A stretch of DNA of 64,000 nucleotides from Boswellia sacra (taxonomy: Eukaryota; Streptophyta; Magnoliopsida; Sapindales; Burseraceae): the NCBI GenBank assembly GCA_013180625.2, contig SNVD02014772.1, positions 806,001 through 870,000 of the forward strand, given 5' to 3'. Numbering within the stretch: position 1 is the first letter of the stretch; the number at the start of each line of letters is the position of its first letter. Below, piece after piece: positions 37,201 through 49,300 of the stretch. The translations under genes and the position numbers were made by a program. Under the pieces are notes generated by a model. The model had not been told where the DNA came from, made no database searches, and saw only the letters and a list, made by a program, of their open reading frames with translations.

Positions 37201-38430
37201 CTATAACAGTCAAAAATTAAACAGGAATATATCAAGATATTATTAAGCTTCAGCCTTGATTGAATAATTAACTACAACCTATAATAGGCAGACTTTGAAC
37301 AGAAATACACAAAAAAAGATTATTTGGACAAGCAAAAATGAAAGAAGTCATACTAGCCAAAATACAAAATCACCACAAGAGCAGAGTTCTGATTTATAAA
37401 CAGAGAAGAGCATTTTCATCAAAACTCTGTTCACGGCAATAGATGCTTGTTGCTCCTCCTCTCTCACTTTCAACTCCTCCAACTCCCTTTCTCGCTCTTA
37501 GCCTTCTAACCCAGAATCATCAACTAGGAAAACTCAAAATCCCATCCCAGCTGCAATAACCAAATCCAACCAAATCCAAGAAAACCCGCACGCCAAACAC
37601 CTGTACACAGAACACAAATGCAAAACTCGGCCCAAACAACCAGCTTACCACCAAATCAGACACCACTAGCTACCAATTCAGGCATCACTAGCTACTAATT
37701 CAAACACGACCAGCCCAACCACCAAATCAACCACCCAATAGAACACTCAACCACCAAGAAATAAATCAAATCGTACAAAAATCCTCAAGAAATGAAAATT
37801 AAACAAACCAAGAAAGTAAAATAGCCAAGGATTTGATGTTGGATTGGCGGTGGTGCTAGATGGCGTTGTATCGACGATGGTACTAGGTGGCGGTGCCAGT
37901 TTGGGAACGAACGCATGAGGCAAGGTGGAAGGGAGGGGGGCGCACGGGTGGAGGGGAGAAAGGGAACATGGGCGTGTGTTAGTGCATGGTTGTGGGGTGG
38001 TGGGCTTTCGTTGTGGTAGGAGAGAGAGAGAGACACGGAGGGAGACTAAGAGTAGGAGGGAGGATGGCTGTCTAGGGCGATGGTGTTGGTTATGGCGGTG
38101 GCAGGAGAGTTTGAGAGATGAGAGAAGAGAGACAGGGACAGAGAGCGAGAGAGAGACACAGAGGGAGATCGAGAGTGGAAGGGAGGGCAGAGGGGGATGG
38201 TGGTGTGGGGAGGCAGCAACGGGATGCTAGAGAAAATGTGAGAGAGATGAGAGGAATTTCGATACAGGAAGTGCCTAGGGTAAAATTGATTTGGGGAGGG
38301 GGCCTTTTATGCCACTTACACTGCGGTTTTGAAAACCGCCGCATACCAAAATGCACAACTTTTATTTATTGCGGTTTTTAAAAACTGACGCAAATGGGCG
38401 TGTTATAAGCCCCAATTTCTTGTAGTGATT

Positions 38431-39840
38431 TTTTGTTTTTGGCAGTTTGGCCTTGTCATTATCCTTATATTGATTTACATGTAGACTTACAACGGGGTTA
38501 CGCGTGGATTCCAATTTCCAATTCCATGAATGATCACTAGTAAATGCTGATTACTTGTGCTATTGTATTGTTGTGCGGCTGCTAAGTGGTGGAATCCTGA
38601 TGGTGCTGCTCTTAGTCTTATATGGGCAGGCTCTATCTCTCAATTAAAGATATTACCAACCAGAAAACTTTTTAATCAATGCAGACAACATGGGATGCTA
38701 AAGCCCTTTGCAGCCTTTTGGATGTCGACAGCCAAACCGTGATTACTGAAATTGATACTTTTACCTAATATATGTAACGCATACAATAATAGAATTAGAA
38801 AGAGATATAACGTATAATTAAACATGAGTAATAATAGACTTACAATATTTATTCAACATAAACTCGGTAACATGACTGATAACTTATATGACGAAAATTT
38901 ATCAGAGGAGAAAAAACAAAATGGTTGAGGAAAATTATATCTCTAATATGATTTTATCATTTAGGCTGTTATGTCGTAGAATTTATATTGTATGAATATT
39001 GTATGTCTAGCATTATTGATCAAACATTAGTCTTATTTAATTTTATAATATCATTTTTTGACGCATTCCTCGTTGTACATGCCAAGGTCGCCAAAAAATG
39101 TCTGAAAACCATTCCTTATAATATCTCTGTAAAAATGGCCATACTTTTAGGAATCTTTTCAAAGCTAGCAAATCTTTTGAAAATTTTGATGTCAAAATTA
39201 ACTGAAGGTAAAGATAACCATCATGCCCTTATTTAAACATGTAATGAAAAGACGAAGTTGATAGCTTGATGCCTTATCAGTCGTTGATCTGTCGATTGTC
39301 AAGCTCTTGCTTTGCTCTTTAGTTTGATAGCCTATTTTGGCCGTGAATCATCGAGCTGAAGAGCTTGCTAGCTCGTGGTTGTCAAACTGCAATTGTCAAG
39401 TTTCATGAGTTCAACATGCAGCGATTGTGTTGTTCAATTCTTTCTCCACTTAAATCACTTCAAACACCTAAGATATCTACTTCTAACACTTAAAATTCAA
39501 GAAGTAATAAATAAATATTTTATTTTTGAAATGTATAATTCATATACAAACCATAAATATCCTATTTTTGTCCTAAATCAATGTTTAATTTATTTTGTTA
39601 AAGGTAGGTTTGAGCATACTTTTGTTGAGTAGTGTGTGATTGAGGTTATCTGGATCATGTTAACTTTGAAAAAGCTACGTATCTAAATTTTTGATAAAGT
39701 TGCTATTAATCAAAACCTTTTTATAATTTTGATTATTTGGTGGAGACGTTTTATCTTTCTTTTCGTTGTTGACACTAGAACACAATAAACAAGCACAACC
39801 TAAGAAGGCATAGCTCAGTTCCAATATGTCATTAACACTT
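38431..39840. other. Intergenic, no gene seen
   Basis: Flank of the CACTA element. Open frames at 38557-38742, 38988-39236 and 39375-39632 show no recognisable domain. Confidence 0.4.
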
Positions 39841-39845
39841 GAAAG

Positions 39846-41345
39846 ATGGCTTTGAAAACTCTCTTCTCTATCAATCCATTTCAATTCTTACATAGAAATA
39901 TGCGTTTCTCTTTTGAAAAACTTCACCAATCGAAATTTTGTCACTCAAGGAAGTGCCCTTCATGGCCATTTATTCAAAATAGGCGTTTTCAGAGAGAGAT
40001 ATTATATAGCTATTAAGATGCTAATAATGTACTTGAATAGCAGGAAATCTATTGAAGCTAATGATATTGTGAAGGACTTTAAAAATCTGTTGCTCCATGC
40101 TGTTATCTGTTCTAGTTGCTTGCTCTAGTTCTGGTTTAGTTGACTAAGGACTTCGGATTTTAACTCAATGGAGACAGTTTTTCATATAAAGCCAATAGGA
40201 AGACATTACACCTCTCAGAGGTTGAAAAATCTATAAACTCCATGCCAATTCAACCTGAATATGAAGCATGGTCAGCTTTGTTAAGTGGTTGGAGGATGCA
40301 TAAAGGAAATTGCAGAGAGGATTGCTAAGAAGCTCTGGGAAATGTCTGGAAAAAGTTCGTCAGGATATGTCTTGCTGTCAAATTTCATGCTTCAGCTGGG
40401 AGATGGATTTGTGTTATGAAAACAAGGAAATTAATGAAGGGGAAAGGCCTGAGGAAGTAAAATCCCTTCTGTTTATTGAGCCGGTGGAAGTCATTCCCAA
40501 TCAACTATACCTCACAGAATTTTAGAGCTTTTGTATGGGGGTGGCTATTTTACCCACGTAACCACTTACTTGTGTACTCAAACCTTAATAGAGAGGATAT
40601 GGATATCAGTTTTATAAATTTGGGTAAGGTAAGGGTATAGAAAATTAGACCGTAAAAGGTATAGGTAGGGTATAGGTATGAGTCTAAACTCTACCCATAT
40701 CCTTTATACCCTTTAATTACCCTATTAAATAAATTATTAATATTTATTAAATAAAATATAAAAAAGTTTAATACCTAAAACATAAAATTATATCATTCTA
40801 ACATAACTTAAGGTATATTTAATACTAAATTAAATTGTTGGCTCACCATGTGATGTTATAAAAGTCGTCGAGTTGGGGTCAAAATCATGATTGATGATTG
40901 TAAGAAGAAGACCTTGAAAGGTTTTAATATTACTTTTTTTTTATGGTCATTTTATTTTTATTTTTTTGGTTAATTGTTTTTAGGATAAATTATAGGAAGA
41001 AGATCATGAAAGCTTTTGTTAGTTAAGTTTTTTTGTTAGTTAGAGTTTTGAGTCATGTTTAAATTTTGTTCAATGCAGTTAAATTATTAATATTATTTTT
41101 CGATCGGATCTTATGGATATCTTTTTATAAATGGGTTTGTTATAGTTTTTCATTAATGAATATGATAGGGTATAAATATAAAATTTAAGAATTTTGAAAG
41201 ATATAAATAAAATATAAATATCAATTTTTTAATAGAGATTGGATATACGTGCTGCCGTACCATGTCTATCGCCATCCCTACTTTTGCATGCATAAATTGA
41301 AGTAAGAAGCTAGTTACCCAGGATACATATTTACGCTGCCCTTAT
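39846..41345 (+). pseudogene. Decayed copy of the neighbouring PPR gene
   Basis: 39846-40085 matches the first ~245 bp of the intact PPR gene at 41962 (MAFKTLLSI-like start, LHGHL, IKLLIMYLNSR), with an early frameshift. It then jumps to sequence matching 43630-44060 of the intact gene, so about 1.4 kb coding for most PPR repeats is deleted. Frameshifts and stops follow. A 745-bp hAT element interrupts its 3' end (40536-41280). Beyond that, 41289-41345 again matches the intact gene's end and 3' flank. The flank homology continues to about 41790 (compare 45100-45330), showing that a whole segment was tandemly duplicated. Confidence 0.8.
40536..41280. mobile_element. Non-autonomous hAT element
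   Basis: The left end is TGGGGGTGGCTAT and the right end in reverse is TAGGGATGGCGAT, short imperfect inverted repeats of hAT type. The flanks are CTTTTGTA (40528-40535) and CTTTTGCA (41281-41288), an 8-bp target duplication with one change. The 745 bp hold no transposase. The sequence on either side is collinear with the intact PPR gene, which confirms the borders. Confidence 0.75.
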
Positions 41346-41961
41346 AGTCCGTCCAGACGATAGCCTTCCAGTCTGGGGTGCCACGTCAGTAAACGAGTGC
41401 TTCATAGACCTCAGGATGGCGCAGCTACTTCTTTACCCAAGACTAAAGGCCCCAATAGATCTTTTTGAAACTGTCAATGGTGGTTAGAAAGCCGACATAG
41501 AAATTAATTGGAATATATAACAAATTCTTATGACACAAGTATATAAATAGTAAAACAAAATGTAGTTTTTAATTTTTTTTTCTAGAAAAAGATGACACAT
41601 TTTTTTACTTAAAATCAATTTAATAATTTAATAGATATCTTGCTATAGATCAAAATGTTTGGATAATTGCAAATTATTTGCATTGGATTAAGGTAAAAAA
41701 AATATATCTCTAAAATTTAATCTTATTTTATGTGCGATATTAATTGTGCTATCATTATCACCCCACCATAAGGGGGATTTGCTTCCCATTTTTTCTCTAA
41801 GAAAAAAAAAATCTTAATTTTAAATCTACAAACTTTTTGGACCGGATGGGAGTTGGGAGCCAGCAAATTATCACCCCAATTATGACCCCTTTTTATTGAC
41901 ACTTCCACAACAGACAACGCAAGGGCATTAACCAACTTTACCGCCACTTGGAACATGAGGC
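41346..41961. other. Spacer between PPR pseudogene and intact PPR gene
   Basis: 41440-41790 is homologous to the 3' flank of the intact gene (45100-45330). The last 170 bp should hold the PPR promoter and 5' UTR; no TATA box is obvious. Confidence 0.5.
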
Positions 41962-44163
41962 ATGGCTTTCAAAACTCTCCTCTCTATCAAGCCAAAGCCT
42001 AATTTCAATTCTTACCTAGAAACATGCGTTTCTCTTTTGAAAAACTACACTAACCAAAACTTGGTCACTCAAGGACGTGCCCTCCATGGCCATTTACTCA
42101 AAATGGGCGTTTTCAGAGAGAGATATATAGCTATTAAGCTGCTAATAATGTACTTAAATAGCAGGAGATCTATTGAAGCCAATGAGATTGTGAAGGACTT
42201 TAATGGGTTTGATCTCGTTGCACATAATTGCTTGATCAATGCCAACATTCAATGGGGAAACCTGCACGAAGCTCAACGATTGTTCGATGAAATGCCTGAA
42301 AGAAATGAGGTGTCCTGGACTGCAATGATTTCTGGTTTTATGAAACATGGAAGAGTTGAAGAATCAATGTGGTACTTTCAGAGGAACCCATTTCAGAATT
42401 TGGTTTCTTGGACTGCGGCGATTAGTGGGTTTGTTCAAAATGGGCATGGTTTTGAAGCATTGAAGCTTTTCTTGAAGCTGCTCGAATCTGGAGTTAAACC
42501 AAATGAAGTGACATTTACTTCTATTGTTAGAGCTTGCGCAGGATTAGATGATTTTAGGTTGGGGATGAGTGTTATTGGGTTAATTGTTAAGGCTGGATTT
42601 GAAGAGAATATATCAGTTTCTAATTCTTTGATTACATTATGCTTAAAGCTGGGTGAAATTAATTTGGCTAGGAGAGTATTTGATCAGATGGAAAATAGAG
42701 ATGTTGTCTCTTGGACTGCTATATTAGATATGTATGTTGAGATGGGGGACTTAGGAGAAGCCCGTAGAATCTTTGATGAGATGCCAGAAAGAAATGAAGT
42801 TTCTTGGAGTGCAATGATAGCAAGGTATAGTCAGTGTGGCTATAATGAAGAAGCTTTGAAAATCTTTAGACAAATGGTTCACGATGCATTTAAGCCAAAT
42901 ACCTCCTGTTTCGTTACTGTTCTTAGTGCATTGGCTGGTTGTGAGGCTTTACGGCCAGGGATGAACATACATGCCCATGTTGTGAAAACTGGGATTGAAG
43001 GAGATCTCTTCATCAGTAGCTCTCTTATTGACTTGTACAGTAAATGCGGAGAAACTAAAGATGCACGCTCAGTATTTGATTCAATTGTGGGAAAAAATGT
43101 GGTTTCATGGAATTCTATGATTGGTGGGTACAGTCTGAATGGCCAAATGGAAGCAGCGAACGAGTTGTTTGATAACATGCCAAATCGTAATGATGTCTCT
43201 TGGAGTGCTATGATATCTGGTTATTTAGAACTTAGAGAATTTCGTAAAGTGTTTGAATTATTCAATGAAATGCTTTTGTCTGGGGAAATTCCAAATAAGT
43301 CTACCTTCTCGAGTGTGCTTTGTGCTTCTGCTAATGTGGCCTCATTAGAGAAAGGAAAGGACCTTCATGGGAAAGTAATTAAACTTGGGTTTCAGTATGA
43401 TGTTTTTGTGGGAACTGCACTTACTGATATGTATGCAAAATCTGGAGATATTGAAAGCTCTAAGCGGGTCTTTGATAAAATGCCTGAGAAGAATGAAATA
43501 TCTTGGACTGTGATGATTCAAGCACTAGCAGAAAGTGGTTATGCAGAGGAATCCCTAAGTTTGTTTGAGGAAATGCAAAAAACATCTCTTGCTCCTAATG
43601 AGCTCATGCTGTTGTCAGTTCTCTTTGCTTGTTCTCATTCTGGTTTAGTTGATAAAGGACTTTGGTATTTTAATTTGATGGAGACAGTTTTTCGTATAAA
43701 GCCAAAAGGAAGACACTATACCTGTGTGGTGGACATGCTATCTCGATCAGGACGCCTATTTGAGGCTGAAGACTTTATAAACTCCATGCCATTTCAACCT
43801 GAATCTAATGCATGGGCAGCTCTACTAAATGGTTGTAGGATGCATAAGAATGAGGAAATTGCAGAGAGGACTGCTAAGAAACTGTGGGAATTGTCAGAAA
43901 AAAATTCAGGAGGATATGTCTTGCTGTCAAATATTTATGCTTCAGCTGGGAGATGGATTGATGTTATGAAAATAAGGAAATTAATGAAGGAGAAAGGCCT
44001 AAAGAAGATCGGCGGTTATAGTTGGATTGAAGTGAGAAATAAAATCCATTCTTTTTATGCAGAAGATGGAACACATTCCCAATCAACTAAAGTTTATGAA
44101 ATTTTAGAGCTTTTAAGGTCTGAAATGTTCATTGAACAGACGCATGCAAAATTTGAAGTCTGA
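41962..44163 (+). CDS. Pentatricopeptide repeat protein, PLS class with E domain
   Basis: A single intronless frame of 733 codons, as is usual for plant PPR genes. Repeats with PLS character run from about residue 70 to 620, with signature pieces DMYVEMGDLGEARRIFDEMP, RNEVSWSAMIARY, GYNEEALKIFRQM and ARSVFDSIVGKNVVSWNSMI. The C-terminus holds an E/E+ region (VVDMLSRSGRLFEAEDFI, then GGYVLLSNIYASAGRW and KIGGYSWIEV) and no DYW deaminase domain. E-class PPR proteins bind specific organelle transcripts and recruit the editing machinery for C-to-U editing; the target cannot be read here. Mitochondrial or plastid targeting is expected, though the first residues (MAFKTLLSIKPKPN) are only weakly presequence-like. 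A decayed duplicate lies upstream and a further remnant downstream. Confidence 0.93.
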   Translation: MAFKTLLSIKPKPNFNSYLETCVSLLKNYTNQNLVTQGRALHGHLLKMGVFRERYIAIKLLIMYLNSRRSIEANEIVKDFNGFDLVAHNCLINANIQWGNLHEAQRLFDEMPERNEVSWTAMISGFMKHGRVEESMWYFQRNPFQNLVSWTAAISGFVQNGHGFEALKLFLKLLESGVKPNEVTFTSIVRACAGLDDFRLGMSVIGLIVKAGFEENISVSNSLITLCLKLGEINLARRVFDQMENRDVVSWTAILDMYVEMGDLGEARRIFDEMPERNEVSWSAMIARYSQCGYNEEALKIFRQMVHDAFKPNTSCFVTVLSALAGCEALRPGMNIHAHVVKTGIEGDLFISSSLIDLYSKCGETKDARSVFDSIVGKNVVSWNSMIGGYSLNGQMEAANELFDNMPNRNDVSWSAMISGYLELREFRKVFELFNEMLLSGEIPNKSTFSSVLCASANVASLEKGKDLHGKVIKLGFQYDVFVGTALTDMYAKSGDIESSKRVFDKMPEKNEISWTVMIQALAESGYAEESLSLFEEMQKTSLAPNELMLLSVLFACSHSGLVDKGLWYFNLMETVFRIKPKGRHYTCVVDMLSRSGRLFEAEDFINSMPFQPESNAWAALLNGCRMHKNEEIAERTAKKLWELSEKNSGGYVLLSNIYASAGRWIDVMKIRKLMKEKGLKKIGGYSWIEVRNKIHSFYAEDGTHSQSTKVYEILELLRSEMFIEQTHAKFEV

Positions 44164-44439
44164 CTTTCAGTCAGATTTAAAGAAGCTGGTTCTTGAGGAT
44201 ACATCTTGGATTCTCTATGTTGTTCTGATAGTCCATTTTAAAAGGTGTATTTTCGAGCTTGGAGGCAGATATGTGGTTTGCTGATAAGCTGGAATGGACG
44301 ATTCATATCCCAGAAGATGAATGTTTATGTCTTGCGGTCGAAAGTATTTTGATTCTTTTACAAAAGTGGGCAGATGGTAGAGATGATATCGAGCAACCTT
44401 TGGACTATCTAATGTTAACTTGGTGGGGTTGCTTCAGCT

Positions 44440-44640
44440 GGGAGGCGAATGTTGAAAATTTGTTAGGATACTTAAGATAGGAGATGGAAGAATGTTTTGG
44501 ATATTAGGAAATTAACCATGGAGAAACAATTAGAAAAAATTTATCCTATTGTTGAGTTGATGACAGAAGATGGAACTCTCTCCATCAGGTTTTACTTACG
44601 GATTTCTGAGCTCATAAGTTCTGAGGTCTGAAATGCTGTT
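44440..44640 (+). pseudogene. Third, degraded remnant of the PPR 3' end
   Basis: Pieces here line up with the last 200 bp of the intact PPR gene: GCTTCAGCTGGGAG, TTAGGAAATTAA.CATGGAG, CAGAAGATGGAAC and GAGGTCTGAAATG, in the same order. Many indels break the frame. Confidence 0.5.
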
Positions 44641-45780
44641 TCTTAGAATTCACTCTGTAGAAGTTCACTTTCTCTGCAGATACTGGAGCAAGATTCTCCA
44701 GGAGAATTTACATATCATAATAGTGAACTTCCAAGAAGACACACAGGAGCTTGGTGCTTGGGAAATTGTTAAGGCTGCATGTAAGGTAGAAGCTGAATCG
44801 AGCTCCAAAGTCCTAGTTATATCTCTTCAGTTTTCTCCCTCCCTGATCAAAAAATACAAAAGCTTAGAATTTTCTTACTGTACCCTAAGCCGTGAATTAG
44901 GGCAATTGGCTTCTATTAGTCATAGTAGAAAAACCTGTGAAGCAATCAAGTTCACTGCCGGAAAAGAAAGAAAAGATATCTTGTCAAAGGGAGGGATGTT
45001 TGCTAAAGATAAATGTTGTATGGCACAAAGGGGAAAGAGAGAAGAGCACTAGAGAGATCTTTGAACAATATTAATCCCTTGGTTAGGAGGGATATATCAT
45101 TTTATAAATGCCAACCGTGATGGTGGTTAGAAAGGTGAAAAAGAAATTTATTTGTATAGGAAAATTTTTTATTAGACAATCATATAAATTATATGATAAA
45201 TCGTTTCTTTTTCTATTAGTTGTATGGGATTAGGGTGAAATATCCTTGGAAAATTGAATCTTATTGTATGTGTAATACAGATTGTGGTATTATTTATCAT
45301 CCGCCATGCCTCCAAATGGAGTTGCTCTACGTTCTTTTAATCAATTTTTACTTTTAAATGACAACTCGTAATTTTAAATCAATAAATTTTCATGATTTTA
45401 TAACCAAAATATGTTATATCGATACAATAAGATCATGTATTTATTCTGTCAACTGTAAATCTTGCAACGTAAGAATATGATAAAGAAATTAGTGAATCTC
45501 CATCAAAATAACCAAATAACCAAAATTATGAGAGTTTTTTAAAAAGTAATTATCTTTTAATGAAAAATTTCAGATATATAATTGAATTGTTTGATAACTT
45601 TATATTCTTTTAAAGTGTCGACCGGAGCTTCACAACTCTTTTTGTATTATAGAGCAATCGTGGAGCAGCTGGCTATATATTTAATTTTTGAAAAAATAAT
45701 CATTTTTTAAAATAAAAAACTCTTAAATTTTGATTATTGTCATAAATAGGTTGAGAAATTATTATTAAAGTTTAAACTCA
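44641..45780. other. Intergenic, includes duplicated PPR 3' flank
   Basis: 45100-45330 matches 41440-41790. The 139-codon frame at 44633-45052 has no recognised domain and no duplicate-copy support, so I do not call it a gene. Confidence 0.45.
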
Positions 45781-45794
45781 AACTGGTTCCTTCT

Positions 45795-45828
45795 CCCGCC
45801 AAAAACACGCCTCGTCAGACTATAAATA
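45795..45828 (+). promoter_or_regulatory. E2F-type site and TATA box of the HFM1 gene
   Basis: CCCGCCAAA at 45795-45803 is the reverse of TTTGGCGGG, a full match to the E2F consensus. TATAAATA follows at 45821-45828, just ahead of the likely transcription start. The arrangement lies 500 bp before the HFM1 ATG, leaving room for a leader with an intron. Confidence 0.5.
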
Positions 45829-46326
45829 CCTCCCCATTCCATTTCAATCCAAAACGCCAAAACCTTTCTTGATCGCAGATTCAGATTTCAGAATTGAAGC
45901 GTCAACTCCTTGCTTTCAAAGTTCCTTTTAGAGAGATTCACACATATATATAAACTTTTTTTTTTTTCCAATAGATGTATTGATCCGATAGAGCTGAGCT
46001 TTAGTGATCGAGATCTAGCGTATAATTGGAGTTTCTCCAAGAAAATCGATCCAATTTCAAATATTGCAACAAGATTTATGAAAATTTTGAGAAAATCGAG
46101 TGGCGGAGAGAATCTAGGATTTAATTTGTGATTCGTTGCTAAAATCTCCTGTGATTTACATTTTTTTTAAGGTAATATCTGTCTATTTTAGCGAAAGCGA
46201 AGGTTAGACTCCTCGTTTTATGAAATTTAATAAAGGATTAATGTTGAACTTCCTTTCTCAACATTTGACTATTAATTTTTTTTTCTTAATTTCCTTTCTC
46301 AAATTTGAAGAAAGCAGCTTGTTATG

Positions 46327-49300
46327 ATGGACTCATTTACGCTGAAGTCGGTCCAAGATCTGCCTGCACCTTTTCGTTCAGCTTTTAGTTTCAGGTTCTG
46401 TTTGTATTAATTAGATTTCATCAACTTCATTAATTACTTCTTTTTAGAATTCATGTGACGCTTAGAGTTACCTATTATTGTCCTGTCTATTTGTTATTCC
46501 AAATTATCACTAGGGAAAGCACATCGAAAAAAATTTCCACCCGTTTTTTATGTTATAATGTGAGTTTTTATTTTATTTTATTTTTTGGTTGTAAATTTCA
46601 TCCTGATGAGTGCAGTGCAGAATGCTTTCAAATGGTTTGGTGTTATTTACACTTACTGCGTAACAATTTCTTTTATTTGTAGATATTTTAATTCACTGCA
46701 GAGTGAATGCTTTCCTGTTTGTTTCAACTCCGATGTGAATATGGTTATCTCAGCACCAACTGGAAGTGGTAAAACAGTCCTCTTTGAGCTCTGCATTTTG
46801 AGGCTTCTCTCAAAGTTCATCTCTCAAGGGAGGTTTGTTCATATAAAAGGAACCCTGAAAACCGTAAGTCTCGCTTCCAGTGATGCCGATGTCAAAGTTA
46901 CGGACATTTGTTTTAACAAGTAGTAGATTGGGGAGGCTTATTGTTCCATCTGTTTGTACTTTTAGTCGCAGAGGCAGTTTTGTGCTCTCATTAACTTTAG
47001 GTCAAGACACTGGGATACATGTTCATTTTGGGTTTTATATTCTTCTTTACGCTTCCTGCTTTCTAGAGTATAATTTGACAGTAATTTGGCCATTTAATGC
47101 AAAAATCATTGCATTAATGCCATTTTAAATTATTTCCATTGAGCAGCAGTTATTGATTGTTGGTCTTTTTGTCTTTTTCATAAGAGTAATGCTATACATA
47201 TAAATTTTGTATACATACTCTTACATACAAACAGATATGACACAACTTTTTTATTGACACATCATTCACCTCTTTCGATGATAATTTATTAAATTGATTT
47301 TTTTTAATGTCACTCATTCATTCATTTTATGATACAATATTTTGTTTTAGAGTTTGTAAAGTCTAGAACTATTATTTTTGTAATGTGATTTGAAGATCTA
47401 CATAGCCCCATCCAAGGCTTTAGTACAGGAGAAGCTCCGTGATTGGAGCCAGAAGTTTGGAGCATGGGGGATAAACTGCCTGGAGCTGACTGGTGATAAT
47501 GAATATTATAACACAAGGAACATACAAGAAGCAGATATTATCCTGACTACTCCAGAGGTGAGTTCTCAAAATTCATGTTGTCAAGAGATGCAAGGATGAA
47601 ATACCAAATGCTTAAATATGCTTGCAAATTACATCACCTTTTCTAAACAAAGAATTATTTCCAGCTAGCTACCTGATCGTCAATAAATTCTTGTCTCAGG
47701 AGTAGGACACCTTCGTTTTCAGTCATTTGGCATCATTCTTTCACAGTCTTAATCTTTGTACTGTATATTCTTGTACCACTTTCAACTTGAATCAGATTAT
47801 TTGCAACTGTTTATTGCTCTTATCCGGTGAATATATACAATATGCACCACTCACTCTCACTCTTAAAATACTTATTTCAGACTTCTAACATCTTCTTATA
47901 TGGACTAAATTTTAAATTATGCTGCTGGAACGTGGATAAAATAGATGTATATCCTTCCTCATACAGAAATTTGATGCGGTGACTCGGTATCGCATAAAGG
48001 ATGGTGGCCTGAGCTTTTTCAGTGACATTGCTCTTGTACTTATTGATGAAGTTCACCTGTTGAATGATCCACGTGGAGCAGCTTTGGAGGCAATAGTTAG
48101 TAGAGTAAAAATGATTGCTCGCAACCCTGATATGAAATCAAGTCCTCTAGCTTGCGTCCGCTTTCTAGCTGTGTCAGCGACAATTCCAAATATCGAGGAC
48201 CTTGGTCAGTTTTACATTCAATTTTGTTGCTCATTTTGAGGAGTTAATATGATTATAATTTTCGTTTTTATCTTCAAATCTATGATGAATGATGATACAC
48301 GTACTCAATTTCATTCAACAAGTACAGCGGAATGGCTTAATGTTCCTGTTCAAGGAATTAAAAGGTATCTGCGTATATGAGAAAATGAGATTATAATTTC
48401 TCCACTTCAATGCTAATGGAATTTATTCGGTCAAGCTTTTTTGATGTATTCCCAGGTTTGGAGAAGAAATGAGGCCTGTAAAGTTGTCTACAAAAGTTTT
48501 TGGTAATATTACTTCAATGTTCCATTCTCTTTATTAGTTTTCCCTTGCTTCAGATTCTGATGAATGTTTTATTGCCTCTGCCCGGCCATTTCCTTGGAAT
48601 AGTATGAACTATGGTGTGGACTTTAACTGTTTGATTTCACTCTTCAAATGATTCTTTCAATTCCTGCAAATTACAGCTAAATTAAATACACGTTGGAAGG
48701 AAATATTATAATCACTGTTCACTGTTCATGGTTCAATGTTGCAATTTCATAACCTATAATGGACAGACTGAGGCGTAGTTTTTGACAATTTTATATAGTT
48801 TTATTCCTTTGAATTACTATTACCAATAAACTACTTTTTCTTTCAGGTTATGCCCCAGCAAAAAATGACTTTCTATTTGAAAAGGCAAGCTATTGATCCT
48901 CAGAACCATTTTACAGATTGGAAAAGATACACATCAAAAGAAATAGAGCAACTTCTCCGTTTTTCTGATGTTAATTATTTGTTTCGTAGTTCAGCGTCTT
49001 CAAAACTACATTTTTGGTAAGCAGGACTATTCAACTCGTTATTCCATTTCCTTTCTTTTATTTATGCCTGCATCTGATTTAATACTGATCTACCAAAAAT
49101 CATGAATGTATGTTCTCACAAAACTTATTAGCAGATATTTTGATGCAATATTCAAGGGGGAAATCTGCTCTAGTTTTCTGTTCAACTAGAAAAGGAGCAC
49201 AAGAAGCAGCCCAGCAACTCTCGCAGACAGCAATGACCTTTGGCTATTCAAATCCATTTGTTAAAGATCGTGAGCAACAGGAAAGGCTAAAGGAAGCTTC

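Larger units (their letters stand above)
31071..38427. mobile_element. CACTA (En/Spm) transposon carrying captured host exons
   Basis: The element begins CACTACAGCAGG at 31071 and ends CTTGTAGTG at 38427; the right end read in reverse is CACTACAAGAAA, so the termini are the CACTA superfamily inverted repeats. ATT flanks both sides (31068-31070 and 38428-38430), the expected 3-bp target duplication. Both ends hold many copies of a subterminal motif related to AACCGCCGTAAA (31090-31460 and 38330-38400), as in En/Spm elements. No transposase frame is visible, so it is non-autonomous. Inside, on the minus strand, lie exon fragments of CASP, BRF1 and a SPA protein, making it a Pack-CACTA type element. 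Length is 7357 bp. Confidence 0.85.

Noticed and set aside
37925..38381. Overlapping frames on both strands rich in Arg/Glu or Ser/Pro
   Set aside because: They come from GA-rich low-complexity DNA at the right end of the CACTA element.
44633..45052. 139-codon open frame downstream of the PPR gene
   Set aside because: No recognisable domain, no splice partner, and it overlaps the duplicated and decaying PPR 3' flank. Chance frame more likely.
47184..47378. Possible MITE in HFM1 intron 2
   Set aside because: The ends (AGTAATGCTATA and, reversed, AATAATAGTTCTA) are only loosely alike and I could not define a target duplication.
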